Below are positions 8,659 through 17,518 of a stretch of DNA of 64,000 nucleotides, piece by piece. The stretch covers positions 124,001 through 188,000 of the forward strand of contig NZ_BJML01000001.1 of the NCBI RefSeq assembly GCF_006539145.1, in the 5' to 3' direction. Made by a program: the position numbers and the translations under genes. How positions within the stretch are numbered: position 1 is the first letter of the stretch; each line of letters starts with the position of its first letter. The stretch comes from Microbacterium testaceum. Its GTDB lineage: Bacteria; Actinomycetota; Actinomycetes; Actinomycetales; Microbacteriaceae. The notes under the pieces were generated by a model. That model saw only the letters and a program-made list of their open reading frames with translations. It ran no database searches and was not told the DNA's origin.

Positions 8659-9605
8659 GGGTTCAGCGCGTCGCCCGCGGCGCTGCGGTAGTAGAGCACC
8701 GCGCGTCCGTACCGCGTGCGGTTCAAGAGCCCCGCGCGTTCCATCACGCGCAGGTGCTGGTTGATCGCCGAGGTCGAGACCCCGAGTTGCAGGGCAAGAT
8801 CGGTGGAGGATGCCGGCTCACCCAGCGCCACGAGAAGTGTCGCGCGCGTGCGACCGAGCAGGTCGACGACGGCGTCGGGTGCGGGCTGCGCGCTGGTGGA
8901 CCACATCGCCCCCTGCCCGCGTGCGGGATACATCACCGTGGGCGGGAGGTCGTCGTCGATCGGCGTCGAGACGCGGACGGTGAAGATCGACGGGACAAGG
9001 GTGAGGCCTTCGCCGAGGACCGGTCGGCGGCGAATCTCGGGGTTCCACAGCCGCACGTCGAGGTGGCGTCCGTCATAGCGCGCGGCATCCGACAGGCCGT
9101 TCAAGACGGTGCCCATGCCCGCTTGCGCGGCGATGCGTCCTCGGTAGGCGATGTCGGCGCGCAGCACCGCGCTCATGCGTGCCCAGTGCGGGGCGAAGCA
9201 GAGGTCCCACGTGGTGGCGAGCGCCCGCTGCAGGCGCGCGACGACCAGATCATGACGCCCGCGGAAGACCGCCGGCACCTCTCCGTGCACCCGCTCGAGA
9301 TCTATATGCAGGCGCGACCGCGAGATGCGGCCGAGCTCGGCCAGTTCGTCGTCGAACGACGTGAGGGGCGAGGCGGGCCGCGGGTTGACGAAGTCGGCCG
9401 TCCACTTGCGGTCGTTGATCAGTGCGAGCAGCACGTCGAGATCCAGGAGCGGGCGCACGTCTGCGATCTGGCGGAGCCACGGAGCCTGCAGCGGGTACCC
9501 CTCCGGCTGCGACAGGGCCCGGAGTCCGAGGCCCAGCTCCGACAGCGGCGAGATGCCGAAACGGATCGCCGAGATGTCGGCGGCCTCCAACTCGTACCGG
9601 ATCAT
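8655..9605 (-). CDS. ArsR-like winged-helix transcriptional regulator
   Basis: A 316-residue protein with a large N-terminal ligand- or partner-binding part and a C-terminal winged helix (about 250-310): LLGRTRATLLVALGEPASS, then TDLALQLGVSTSAINQHLRVM and the wing GLLNRTRYGRAVLYY. This layout (long DUF5937-like N-terminus plus ArsR-type HTH) is common in Actinobacteria. Start ATG 9605 gives MIRYELEAADIS; the longer frame to 9956 overlaps the divergent MFS gene. It is divergent from the MFS transporter with a 55-base gap and probably controls it. Ligand unknown. Confidence 0.8.
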   Translation of the reverse strand: MIRYELEAADISAIRFGISPLSELGLGLRALSQPEGYPLQAPWLRQIADVRPLLDLDVLLALINDRKWTADFVNPRPASPLTSFDDELAELGRISRSRLHIDLERVHGEVPAVFRGRHDLVVARLQRALATTWDLCFAPHWARMSAVLRADIAYRGRIAAQAGMGTVLNGLSDAARYDGRHLDVRLWNPEIRRRPVLGEGLTLVPSIFTVRVSTPIDDDLPPTVMYPARGQGAMWSTSAQPAPDAVVDLLGRTRATLLVALGEPASSTDLALQLGVSTSAINQHLRVMERAGLLNRTRYGRAVLYYRSAAGDALNP

Positions 9606-9660
9606 GAAGCCCCACGCTACATCGATTGAACGGCATCCCGGCGCCTGGATCAATGGAGAC

Positions 9661-10938
9661 GTGACCAGCACGATCCCCACCGTCCCCCTGAAAACCCTCG
9701 TGCAAACGGACAAGACGCTGGGCCGCCTGCTCACGATCACCCTGGTCGACACCCTCGGACGCGGTGCCTTCTTCACCCTGACGACGCTGTACCTCACGCT
9801 CATCGTGGGGCTCGAGCCGGTGACGGTCGGCATCGGTCTGACCGTCGCCGGGGCGGTGGGCGTCGCCAGCTCGCTCGTTTTCGGCCACCTCTCGGATCGC
9901 TTCAGCGCGCGGATGATGCTGATCGTGCTGCACGTCGTGCAGGGCGCGGCGCTCATCGGCTACCTCTTCGTCGGCGACCTGCCCTCGCTCGTGATCGTCG
10001 CCTCTCTCGTCCTGCTCGCTCAGCAGGGCGGCGGGAGCGTTCGCTCCGCCGTCGTCGGACGGGCGTTCCGCGGAGACGACCGCGTACGCATCCGCGCGGC
10101 CATGCGCACCGTGACCAACGTCGGCATCGGGGTCGGCACCGCGGTCGCGGCGATCCCGCTCGCCCTCGGCACCCCGTTCGCTTTCCACCTGACCATGACG
10201 ATCGCGGGCTCGTTCTTCCTCGTGTCCGCCGTGCTCGTCGCGGGGCTCGATCCTGCCCGCGTCGACCTCTCCGTCGTCGAACCCGCGCCGGATGCCCCCG
10301 CCGTCGCCGGTCGTAGCCCCTATCGGGACCCACGCTTCTTGTGGTTGACGGCTCTCATGGGGGTGTTCGGCATCCAGTTCGGTGTGTTCGAGATCGGTGT
10401 GCCGCTGTGGGTCGTCGCCCACACGATCGCGCCCGACGTCGTGGTGAGCCCGCTGCTCTTGGTCAACACGGTCGTCGTGGTCCTGCTGCAGGTGCGGATG
10501 AGCCGTGGGACCGGGACCTTCGCCGGGGCAGGACGCGCGATGAGCAGGGCCGGGTGGCTCATGGTCGCGGCGTGCGCGCTGTGGGCGGGCGCCGGATGGA
10601 TCGGGGGCGAGGGAGGGGGTCCGGTGGCCGCGGTGATCGTGGTGCTGCTGGCCGCGGCGGTCGTGCACTCCCTCGCCGAGATCACCTCGAGCGCCGCGGG
10701 GTGGAGCCTCAGCTTCGACCTCGCCCCGCAGGAGCGCATGGGCAGCTACCAGGGTGTCTACGGCACCGGATACGCGGTCGGCGCGATGATCGCCCCCGTG
10801 GTGGTGACGCTCACGGCGATCGATCTCGGCACGGGCGGGTGGGCGATCCTCGCCGCGATGTTCGCCGCGGCGGCTGCCGGGGTCGTCGTGATCGCACGTC
10901 GGGCCGAGCGGGAAAGGGGTGCCGCTCCCACCGACTGA
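9661..10938 (+). CDS. MFS transporter
   Basis: A 425-residue major facilitator protein with about 12 hydrophobic segments in two blocks. The loop 2-3 signature is visible as GHLSDRFSARMM near residue 78, and a cytosolic loop near residues 196-220 separates the halves. The start is GTG 9661 (VTSTIPTVPLKTLVQTDKT). The divergent ArsR-like regulator suggests substrate-induced expression; a weak TTGAAC / TCAATG pair in the 55-base gap could be a promoter, and ATTGA ... TCAAT there is a loose inverted repeat. Substrate cannot be told from sequence. Confidence 0.85.
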   Translation: MTSTIPTVPLKTLVQTDKTLGRLLTITLVDTLGRGAFFTLTTLYLTLIVGLEPVTVGIGLTVAGAVGVASSLVFGHLSDRFSARMMLIVLHVVQGAALIGYLFVGDLPSLVIVASLVLLAQQGGGSVRSAVVGRAFRGDDRVRIRAAMRTVTNVGIGVGTAVAAIPLALGTPFAFHLTMTIAGSFFLVSAVLVAGLDPARVDLSVVEPAPDAPAVAGRSPYRDPRFLWLTALMGVFGIQFGVFEIGVPLWVVAHTIAPDVVVSPLLLVNTVVVVLLQVRMSRGTGTFAGAGRAMSRAGWLMVAACALWAGAGWIGGEGGGPVAAVIVVLLAAAVVHSLAEITSSAAGWSLSFDLAPQERMGSYQGVYGTGYAVGAMIAPVVVTLTAIDLGTGGWAILAAMFAAAAAGVVVIARRAERERGAAPTD

Positions 10939-10962
10939 GCGACAGTGCGGGAGCCGCCGGAC

Positions 10963-12006
10963 TCAGTCGAGCACGTCGCCCAGGTCGTACGACGCCACCG
11001 TCTCGAGCTGTGTGAACGTGCAGGAGCGGGCATCGCGGTCGGGGCGCCAGCGGTCGAACTGCACGGTGTGGCGGAAGCGCATGCCCTCGAGCTGGTCGTA
11101 ACGCACTTCGAGCACGAGATCGGGGCGCAGCCGCACGAACGACACGTCTTTCGACGCCGAGAAGCGCGAGCGGTCGGTTTCGCCGACCACGGCGGCGCCG
11201 TCTTCGTCGCGCTCCACCAGCGGAGCGAGTTCGTCGATCAGCTCTCTACGTCGTTTGTCCGTCCAGGCGGAGACGCCACCAACGCCGTGCAGGTGACCCT
11301 CGTCGTCGTAGAGGCCGACGAGCAGCGATCCGACGCCCTCGCCCGATTTGTGGATGCGGTAGCCGAGTGCCACCACATCCGCGGTGCGGGCGTGCTTGAT
11401 CTTGAACATCGTGCGCTTGTTCGGCGCGTACGGCTGGGCGAGCGGCTTGGCGATCACGCCGTCGAGGCCCGCGCCCTCGAACTCGGCGAGCCACCGGCGC
11501 GCGAGGTCGGGGTCGTCGGTCGTGCGGGTGACGTGGACCGGGTGCGGCACCGAGCCCAGCAGGTCTTCGAGCTGCGCCCGGCGTTCCGAGAACGGCTCGT
11601 GCTGCAGGTCGCGGTCGCCGCGCGCGAGCAGGTCGAAGGCGATGAACATCGCCGGCGTCTCTTCGGACAACATGGTCACGCGCGACGCCGCGGGGTGGAT
11701 CCGTTGCGACAGGGCTTCCCAATCGAGGCGCTGGTGGCCGGCGGCGCCGCGGGCCACCACGACCTCTCCGTCGATCAGGCACGGCTCGGGCAGGATCTCG
11801 GCGAACGCCGCGACCAGCTCGGGGAAGTACCGAGTGAGGGGCTTGGCTCCGCGGCTGCCGATCTCGACGTCGGTGCCGTCCCACGACACCAGCGCGCGGA
11901 AGCCGTCCCATTTGGGTTCGTAGCTGAAGCCGCCCGCGACCTTGGCGTGCTCGGGCACCTCGGGCACCGACTTCGCCAGCATCGGCGCGGGGATGTCGTA
12001 GCCCAT
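10963..12006 (-). CDS. ATP-dependent DNA ligase (LigC/LigD-ligase type)
   Basis: A 347-residue ligase. The nucleotidyl-transferase motif I is EPKWDGFRAL with catalytic Lys32; other motifs are LIDGEVVV (III region), FIAFDLLA (IIIa), LDGVIAKPLAQPYAPNKR (IV) and MFKIKHARTADVVALGY (V). A C-terminal OB domain runs from about 230 (GSLLVGLYDDEGHLHGVGGV) to the end. This is the size and layout of stand-alone actinobacterial LigC or a split LigD ligase domain that seals nicks in end joining. It is the second gene of an operon, 3 bases after the AI-2E family transporter gene. Confidence 0.9.
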   Translation of the reverse strand: MGYDIPAPMLAKSVPEVPEHAKVAGGFSYEPKWDGFRALVSWDGTDVEIGSRGAKPLTRYFPELVAAFAEILPEPCLIDGEVVVARGAAGHQRLDWEALSQRIHPAASRVTMLSEETPAMFIAFDLLARGDRDLQHEPFSERRAQLEDLLGSVPHPVHVTRTTDDPDLARRWLAEFEGAGLDGVIAKPLAQPYAPNKRTMFKIKHARTADVVALGYRIHKSGEGVGSLLVGLYDDEGHLHGVGGVSAWTDKRRRELIDELAPLVERDEDGAAVVGETDRSRFSASKDVSFVRLRPDLVLEVRYDQLEGMRFRHTVQFDRWRPDRDARSCTFTQLETVASYDLGDVLD

Positions 12007-12009
12007 GGG

Positions 12010-13188
12010 TCAGTCCGTGCTCTCGCCCCCGGCCAGCGGCACGGGGTTGCGGCGCTTCTTGCGTCGCGCCCACTCCGCGGGTTTGTCGTCGCCGTTCCAG
12101 ACGGTGATGATGCCCCACACGACGGCGGTCAGCGGGACCGCGAGCAGGGTGCCGAGGATGCCGCCGATCGCGGTACCGCCGGCCAGCACGACCAGCACGA
12201 CGAAGGAGTGCAGCTTCATCGAGCGGCCCATGAGCACGGGCTGCAGGAAGTTGCCCTCGAGCTGGTTCACGAGCACGACGATGCCGACGACGATCAGCGC
12301 GACGACCCATCCGTTGGTGACGAGGGCGACGAGCGCGGCCAGGATGCCGGCGGTGACGGCCCCCACGATCGGGATGAACGCGAGCAGGAACACCAGGACG
12401 GCCAGCGGAAGGGCGAGCGGGACCTGCAGGACCGCGAGACCGATGCCGATGCCGATCGCGTCGACGGCCGCGACCGAGGCGGTACCGCGGACGTACGAGC
12501 CGAGAACGGTCACCGTCTTGTCGCCGATGCGGCGCGCGCGGTCGTAGTCGCGACCGTGGAAGGGGCGGAGTACGAACTCCCACATGCGGGGTCCGTCTTT
12601 GAGGAAGAAGAACAGGATGACGACCATCAGGACGAAACCCGTGACGAACGAGGCGATCGCGCTGACGCCGGCGAGAGCTCCGGTGCCGAACTGCGAGCTC
12701 GTCACGAAGTCTTGAATGCCTTGCACGGCCTGGTTGACCTGGTCGGGCGAGATGGCGAAGGGGAGCGTGTGGTACCAGTCCTGCGCCTGCTCGAAGCCCT
12801 TCTGTGCCTGCGAACTGAGGTACGGCCACTGGTCGATGACCGCGTTGACCACGAGCCAGCCCAGGGCGCTCAGCACCACGACGACAGCCAGCAGCGTCAG
12901 CAACGTCGCCAGCACCGCCGGCACGCCCTTGCGCCGCATCCACATGGTGACCGGACCGAACGCCGAAGCGAAGATGAGCGCCAGGATCAGGGGGATGATG
13001 ACGAGTGTCACCTGCTGGATACCCCAGATGAGACCGGCGACCAGGATCACCACGACGATGATCTGCACCGCGCGAACGGCGAGGCGCCCGAACCCGTCGG
13101 CCCAAAGACTCTTCGGCGGCGGTTGGACCGCCTCGGCGACGGAGGTGACGGCGTCGCGCGGTGCGGGGTGACGAGAGAACAGGCCCAT
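12010..13188 (-). CDS. AI-2E family transporter
   Basis: A 392-residue membrane protein of the AI-2E exporter-like (YdiK/PerM/TqsA) family with about eight hydrophobic segments: a pair near residues 40-80, a long amphipathic stretch (110-170), and clusters from 185 to 350 including VLVFLLAFIPIVGAVTAGI and the family signature NQLEGNFLQPVLMGRSMKLH. Despite the name most members have no demonstrated autoinducer transport. I start at ATG 13188 (MGLFSRHPAPRD). The same frame stays open upstream to 13500 through a 57-bp repeat, so an N-terminal extension cannot be wholly excluded. The ATP-ligase gene follows after 3 bases. Confidence 0.85.
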   Translation of the reverse strand: MGLFSRHPAPRDAVTSVAEAVQPPPKSLWADGFGRLAVRAVQIIVVVILVAGLIWGIQQVTLVIIPLILALIFASAFGPVTMWMRRKGVPAVLATLLTLLAVVVVLSALGWLVVNAVIDQWPYLSSQAQKGFEQAQDWYHTLPFAISPDQVNQAVQGIQDFVTSSQFGTGALAGVSAIASFVTGFVLMVVILFFFLKDGPRMWEFVLRPFHGRDYDRARRIGDKTVTVLGSYVRGTASVAAVDAIGIGIGLAVLQVPLALPLAVLVFLLAFIPIVGAVTAGILAALVALVTNGWVVALIVVGIVVLVNQLEGNFLQPVLMGRSMKLHSFVVLVVLAGGTAIGGILGTLLAVPLTAVVWGIITVWNGDDKPAEWARRKKRRNPVPLAGGESTD

Positions 13189-13384
13189 GAGCACACGGTA
13201 GCGGGGGCCTCCGACATGGCGACGGAGGTTGCGCCGTGCCGGGGTGCCGGATAGGGCGGCGGATACCGGGAACCGCGCCGTACCGCGTGCCGCGGCCCCG
13301 CCGTTCACGGTCGACCGGGCCGCGACGTCGCCCGAGGCGGTGACCGGTGCCCGCTCGGAGGGGATCGGGGCGCCGCGTCCCGGC

Positions 13385-13514
13385 ATCCGGGATCGCACGA
13401 GCTTGGTGAGGTCGATCAGATCAGAGTGCCGGGGTGCCCGCGTCCGGGATCGCACGAGCTCGGCCACCTCGATCGGATCAGGGTGCCGGGGATGCGGCAT
13501 CCGGGATCAGACGA
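13385..13514. repeat. 57-bp tandem repeat reaching into the acyl-CoA dehydrogenase stop
   Basis: The word TCCGGGATC(G/A) recurs at 13386, 13443 and 13500, exactly 57 bases apart. Two nearly full units share GATCGCACGAGCT, CTCGATC(A/G)GATCAG and GTGCCGGGG; the third is cut after about 16 bases and runs over the end of the acyl-CoA dehydrogenase gene (stop 13507-13509). The rest of the 318-base gap to the AI-2E gene (13189-13384) holds nothing I can identify. On the minus strand the unit is an in-frame 19-codon repeat ending LVRSR. Confidence 0.8.
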
Positions 13515-14748
13515 ACGCGCTCATTCCGGTGATGTCGCGGCCGAGCAAGAGGGCCTGGACGCTCTCGGTGCCCTCGTACGTGTGGATGGCCTCGATGTCG
13601 GCCATGTGCTGCATGACGCCGTTCTCGAGCAGGATGCCGTTGCCGCCGAGCAGGTCGCGGGCGATCGCCGCGACCCGGCGCGCGGCGCGGGTGTTGTGGT
13701 ACTTCGCGAGCGACGCCTGGGTGGGACGCAGACCGCCCGACGACTCGAGGTCGGCGAGACGGCGGCAGTACAGCTGCATGGCGGTGAGCTCGTCGAGCAT
13801 CTGCGCGAGGCGCTCCTGCACCATCTGGAACTTCGCGAGGGGCTTTCCGAACTGCATGCGCTCGGTGGCATACGTCCGCGCGATCTCGTAGCAGGCGGTC
13901 GCGTGACCGAGCGCCGACCAGGCCACACCCGAGCGGGTGGCGAACAGCACGACCGACGCGTCCTTGAAGGTGTGAGCGCCGGGCAGCACGGCATCCGCGG
14001 GAAGACGCACGCCGTCCATCGCGATGTGAGCCTGGTGGATGCCGCGGAGCGACACCTTTCCGGTGATGACGGTGCCCGTGTAGCCCGGGGTGCCCTGCTC
14101 GACGAGGAAGCAGCGAACGTTGCCGTGGTCGTCGCCGCCCTCGTTCTCGACGCGGGCCCACACGAAGGTGATGCCGCCGGAGGCACCATTGCCGATCCAC
14201 TTCTTCGTGCCGCTGAGCGACCAGCCGTCGTCGGTGCGGGTCGCCGTGGTCTCGAGCGAGACGGAGTCGGACCCGTGGTCGGGCTCGGTCAGCGCGAAGG
14301 CGCCGAGCACGGTGCCGTCGGCGAGGGGCTTCAGCCACCGCTCCTGCTGCTCGGGCGAACCGTAGAACGCGAGCGTCCGCAGCGCGAGTCCGCCCTGCAC
14401 GGCGAGCGCTGTGGCGAGGGAGCCGTCGTGGCGCGAGATCTCCATGTTGACCAGGCCCGCGGCCAGCGGTGAGGTGTACGGGAGCTCGGGGTGCTCGATG
14501 CCGTCGGTGAACAGCTCGAGCTCACCCATGCGCTGCACGAGGTCGATCGGGTAGCTCGCGGCATCCCATTCGCCCTGCATGCGCGTGCCGACCTCGTCGG
14601 CGAAGGCCTTGGCGGTGTCCCAGACGGCGCGGTCGGCGTCGGGGATGTCGGCGAACACCGCGTAGTAGTCGGTGTCGCGGCGGCCGAGCAGGTCGTAGCG
14701 GGCGACGCGCTCTCCGGGGAGCGTGTGGGCATCGGCGTCGATGGTCAT
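13507..14748 (-). CDS. Acyl-CoA dehydrogenase family protein
   Basis: A 413-residue FAD-dependent acyl-CoA dehydrogenase that introduces a trans-2 double bond in an acyl-CoA. Landmarks: middle beta domain GAFALTEPDHGSD and GTKKWIGNG (substrate and FAD contacts), MQFGKPLAKFQMVQ, RDLLGGNGILLENGVM and the catalytic base in IHTYEGTESVQALLLGRDITG. The TYEGT-type placement of Glu and the N-terminal ending resemble glutaryl-CoA dehydrogenase and related short- or branched-chain enzymes, but substrate is not certain. The start at 14748 follows a reasonable context. Upstream is the three-hairpin array and a TetR gene on the same strand. Confidence 0.9.
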   Translation of the reverse strand: MTIDADAHTLPGERVARYDLLGRRDTDYYAVFADIPDADRAVWDTAKAFADEVGTRMQGEWDAASYPIDLVQRMGELELFTDGIEHPELPYTSPLAAGLVNMEISRHDGSLATALAVQGGLALRTLAFYGSPEQQERWLKPLADGTVLGAFALTEPDHGSDSVSLETTATRTDDGWSLSGTKKWIGNGASGGITFVWARVENEGGDDHGNVRCFLVEQGTPGYTGTVITGKVSLRGIHQAHIAMDGVRLPADAVLPGAHTFKDASVVLFATRSGVAWSALGHATACYEIARTYATERMQFGKPLAKFQMVQERLAQMLDELTAMQLYCRRLADLESSGGLRPTQASLAKYHNTRAARRVAAIARDLLGGNGILLENGVMQHMADIEAIHTYEGTESVQALLLGRDITGMSAFV

Positions 14749-14890
14749 GGTTCCCAGTATCGCGCATGTTGGTACTGGGTGTCACGCTTCGGAGTGGACT
14801 CGCGGCGAACGCTCGGATGGGTGCGCGGGTGGGCGCCCGGGTGCGCGCGGCGCCGTGTCGCGCGCCCCGTGATGACCGGGCCCGCTTCGA

Positions 14891-15154
14891 CGTCGAGTGT
14901 CCACGACACCCGGATGCTTTTCTGGAACGTCCGGGTGTCTTGGACACTCAACGCGGGGGTCGTGCCCCGCGATGGTGTTGGGTGATCGGGAGGTTGAGTG
15001 TCCACAACACCCGGAAGGTTTTTCAGAACGTCCGGGTGTTTTGGACACTCAACGCAGGGGCCCCGTCCCGCGATGGCGGTGCGTGATTGGACGTTGAGTG
15101 TCCACAACACCCGGACGATTTTTCGCAACGTCCGGGTGTTGTGGACACTCAACG
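14891..15154. repeat. Array of three long hairpins at 100-bp spacing
   Basis: Three inverted repeats at 14891-14953, 14993-15053 and 15092-15154 share arms of about 24 bases containing GAGTGTCCAC(A/G)ACACCCGGA and loops of about 13-15 bases (T-rich centre). Their centres are about 100 bases apart and the spacers (CCCGCGATGG) are also alike. Changes in one arm are matched in the other: copy 1 has GACACCC with GGGTGTC, copies 2 and 3 have AACACCC with GGGTGTT. Copy 3 is perfect; copies 1 and 2 each carry a mismatch at the same stem position. They fill most of the 502-base gap between the acyl-CoA dehydrogenase and TetR genes. Confidence 0.9.
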
Positions 15155-15250
15155 GGTGGGGCGGCGGGCGGGCACGCGAGGGCAGGGGCGGGCGGGCACG
15201 CGACGGGCGGGTGAGCGGGCCCGCGAAGGCGGCCCCGCGAGCCCCGCGCG

Positions 15251-15919
15251 TCAGTCGCCGAGAGCCCCGCGCAGGCGCCGCGTGACCTCCGCGGCGGGCA
15301 TGCGGCGGGGGAAGGCCGCGACGATCAGGTCGTCGCCGGCAGCGTCGTCGCCGTCGGGGTGCACACCGTAACGGCGCAGCACGTCGTCGAGGGCGCGACG
15401 GAGAACGGATGCCGGCACCCGAGCCCCCCGCATCAGCCGGCGCAGCACGTGGTTGTGCACCGCCGTGACCGAGGCCGCGAAGCCGACGGCATCCAGGGGG
15501 TCGAGGCCGGGGAGCGCCTCGCGCAGGTATTCGTCGAAGAGGCGTTCGTAGCGGAACACCGTCACGATCTCGCGGTCGCGCAGGCCCGGGATCTGCCGCA
15601 CGATCGCGTAACGGCGCCGCGCGACCTCGGGGTCGGCGGCGAAGTGCCGGAACACCCGCACCGATGCCTCGCAGACGGCGGCCCACGGGTCGTCGTGCGG
15701 TTGGTCGAGGTACGCGCGCGTCTCGGTGAGCAGCACCTCGTGGTCGGCGAAGACCACGTCTTCTTTGCCGCCGAACTGCCGGAAAAACGTCGACCGCGAT
15801 ACCCCGGCCGCCTGTGCGATCTGCTCGACCGAGGTCTGGTCGTAGCCGTGCTCGACGAAGAGGTCGATGGCCGCGGACACGACGGCCGTCCGGCTCGAGG
15901 GGGCGGCGCTGTCGGTCAC
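15251..15919 (-). CDS. TetR/AcrR family transcriptional regulator
   Basis: A 222-residue regulator. The N-terminal HTH is typical: AAIDLFVEHGYDQTSVEQIA, QAAGVSRSTFFRQFGGKEDVVFA (about residues 15-60). The rest is an alpha-helical ligand domain with no recognisable ligand motif. It is transcribed toward the acyl-CoA dehydrogenase gene 500 bases away and is divergent from the FAD oxidoreductase at 16043, so either could be its target. Confidence 0.85.
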   Translation of the reverse strand: MTDSAAPSSRTAVVSAAIDLFVEHGYDQTSVEQIAQAAGVSRSTFFRQFGGKEDVVFADHEVLLTETRAYLDQPHDDPWAAVCEASVRVFRHFAADPEVARRRYAIVRQIPGLRDREIVTVFRYERLFDEYLREALPGLDPLDAVGFAASVTAVHNHVLRRLMRGARVPASVLRRALDDVLRRYGVHPDGDDAAGDDLIVAAFPRRMPAAEVTRRLRGALGD

Positions 15920-16042
15920 GCCCCGAGCCTATCCGCGGCCCGCCGTCGCGCGGGGTCGGGTTACGCGGGGCGGTCCGTAGATGATCGGGGCGGCGGAGGC
16001 AACCGGATGCCGAGACCCCCACGCCCGCGATGGGATGAATGC

Positions 16043-17518
16043 ATGATCTCCTCCCTGTGGCACAGAGACCAGACGTCCGTCGACGGGACGCCGTTCGCAC
16101 CCGATGCCCGGCACGACGTCGTCATCGTCGGAGCCGGGATCACCGGCCTGTCGATCGCCGTGATGCTCGCCGAGGCGGGGGTCGATGTCGCGATCGTCGA
16201 CGCGGGCCCCGTGGGGCAGGGGGCGACCGGGGCGTCGGTGGGGATGGCATCCCTTCTGCAGGGGACGACCCTCGCGGCGCTGCGCGCACACCACCCCGCC
16301 GGACTCGTGAAGGCGTACGTCGACGCGAACCGCGCGGGGCAGGAGTGGCTCGCCGAGCGTGCGGGAGCCGCTGCCGACCGCCGCACCGCCTTCACGTTCG
16401 GCCGGGGACTCTCGACCGACCCGGCGCTCGACGCCGTCCGCGATGCCGCACGCGAGGCCGGGCTGCCGATCCGTGAAGACGCCCCCGGCGACCTCGGCGG
16501 ACGCACCCCCGTGCGCGCCCTCGCCCTCGACGACCAGCTCGCCCTCGACCCCGTCGCCCTCTCGCGCTCTCTCGCCGAGGCGGCACTCGCGGCCGGGGCG
16601 ACGCTGCACACGGGCGTCCGCGTGACCGACGTCCGCGCTCTTCCCTCCGGCCGCGTCGACACCGACCACGGCACGATCTTCGGCGACACCGTCGTGCTCG
16701 CCACCGGCACGCCCATCACGCGCCGCGGCCTGTACGACCTCAAGACCCGCGCGCTGCGGTCGTGGGCGATCGCGTTCGAGATGGAGGGGGATGCCGAGGC
16801 CCCCGGCGGCATGTGGAGCGAGGTCGGCGCCGACGGGCGCAGCGTCGTCGCCGCACCGTCGTCGTTCGGGCGCGGGGTGCTGCTGGTGACCGGGGCACGG
16901 CATCCGGTCGGCTCCGCACCCTCGGAGGTCGCGCTCGCCGAAGGCCTCGCCGCGTGGGCCCGTCGTACGCTCCCCGTGGGAGCCGAGATCGCCCGCTGGT
17001 CGGGACAGGACTACCAGTCGCACAACCTCGTGCCCTTCGTCGGAGGGATGCCGAGGGGCCTCGGGCGCCTGCGCTTCGCCACCGGCTACGCCGGGTGGGG
17101 CCTGACCAACGCCCCGGCCGCCGCGATGCGGTTGAGCGACGAGATCCGCGGGGTCTCGCGCAGCGACCGGCCGCAGTGGATACGCACGATCGGCACGCGC
17201 ATGACGGTTCCCGCCGATCTCGGCCGCGGCATCGGCGAAGCGGCCCGTCGGGCGGGCGTGGCGGCGGGGGCGTTCGCCGCGGCGGCACCCGCACCGGTCA
17301 AGCGGCCCGCCGAGGGCGCCGGGCTGGTGTCGCGGCAGGGACTACGGACCGCGGCGGTGTCGACGATCGAGGGAGAGACGCGCGCGGTGGTCGCCCCGGC
17401 TCCGCTGACCTGGAACGACGCGGAACGCTCGTGGGACAGCCCCGTCGACGGCTCGCGCTACGCCCCGGACGGGACGCGGCTCGAGGGCGCGGCATCCGCA
17501 GATCTGGGCGTGCGCTGA
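16043..17518 (+). CDS. FAD-dependent oxidoreductase with degenerate Rieske domain
   Basis: A 491-residue protein of the D-amino-acid-oxidase (DAO) fold: DVVIVGAGITGLSIAVMLAEAG (about 23-44, Rossmann FAD site) ending with VGGMPRGLGRLRFATGYAGWG. The C-terminal 75 residues align by eye with the Rieske domain found in this fusion family (WNDAERSWDSPVDGSRYAPDG, where active members have WNDAERSWDCPCHGSRF-like sequence). Both [2Fe-2S] ligand pairs are gone: the C-x-H loop is shortened and CPCH reads SPVD. The DAO part looks intact. ATG 16043 is chosen because LWHRDQ matches the usual opening; an in-frame ATG also exists at 16007. Confidence 0.8.
   Translation: MISSLWHRDQTSVDGTPFAPDARHDVVIVGAGITGLSIAVMLAEAGVDVAIVDAGPVGQGATGASVGMASLLQGTTLAALRAHHPAGLVKAYVDANRAGQEWLAERAGAAADRRTAFTFGRGLSTDPALDAVRDAAREAGLPIREDAPGDLGGRTPVRALALDDQLALDPVALSRSLAEAALAAGATLHTGVRVTDVRALPSGRVDTDHGTIFGDTVVLATGTPITRRGLYDLKTRALRSWAIAFEMEGDAEAPGGMWSEVGADGRSVVAAPSSFGRGVLLVTGARHPVGSAPSEVALAEGLAAWARRTLPVGAEIARWSGQDYQSHNLVPFVGGMPRGLGRLRFATGYAGWGLTNAPAAAMRLSDEIRGVSRSDRPQWIRTIGTRMTVPADLGRGIGEAARRAGVAAGAFAAAAPAPVKRPAEGAGLVSRQGLRTAAVSTIEGETRAVVAPAPLTWNDAERSWDSPVDGSRYAPDGTRLEGAASADLGVR

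Noticed and set aside
10945..13254. 769-residue open frame on the plus strand
   Set aside because: Mirror of the AI-2E and ligase genes; composition is His/Asp/Arg-rich, typical of antisense frames.
12010..13500. AI-2E transporter starting at 13500
   Set aside because: The extra 104 residues are repeat-encoded and Arg/Pro-rich; the family begins around the ATG at 13188. Kept as an open question in the findings.
14766..15285. Possible CRISPR array or small repeat proteins
   Set aside because: Units are about 60-bp perfect or near-perfect palindromes with homologous spacers; CRISPR repeats are shorter and spacers unrelated. Frames such as VECPQHPD exist only because of the repeats.
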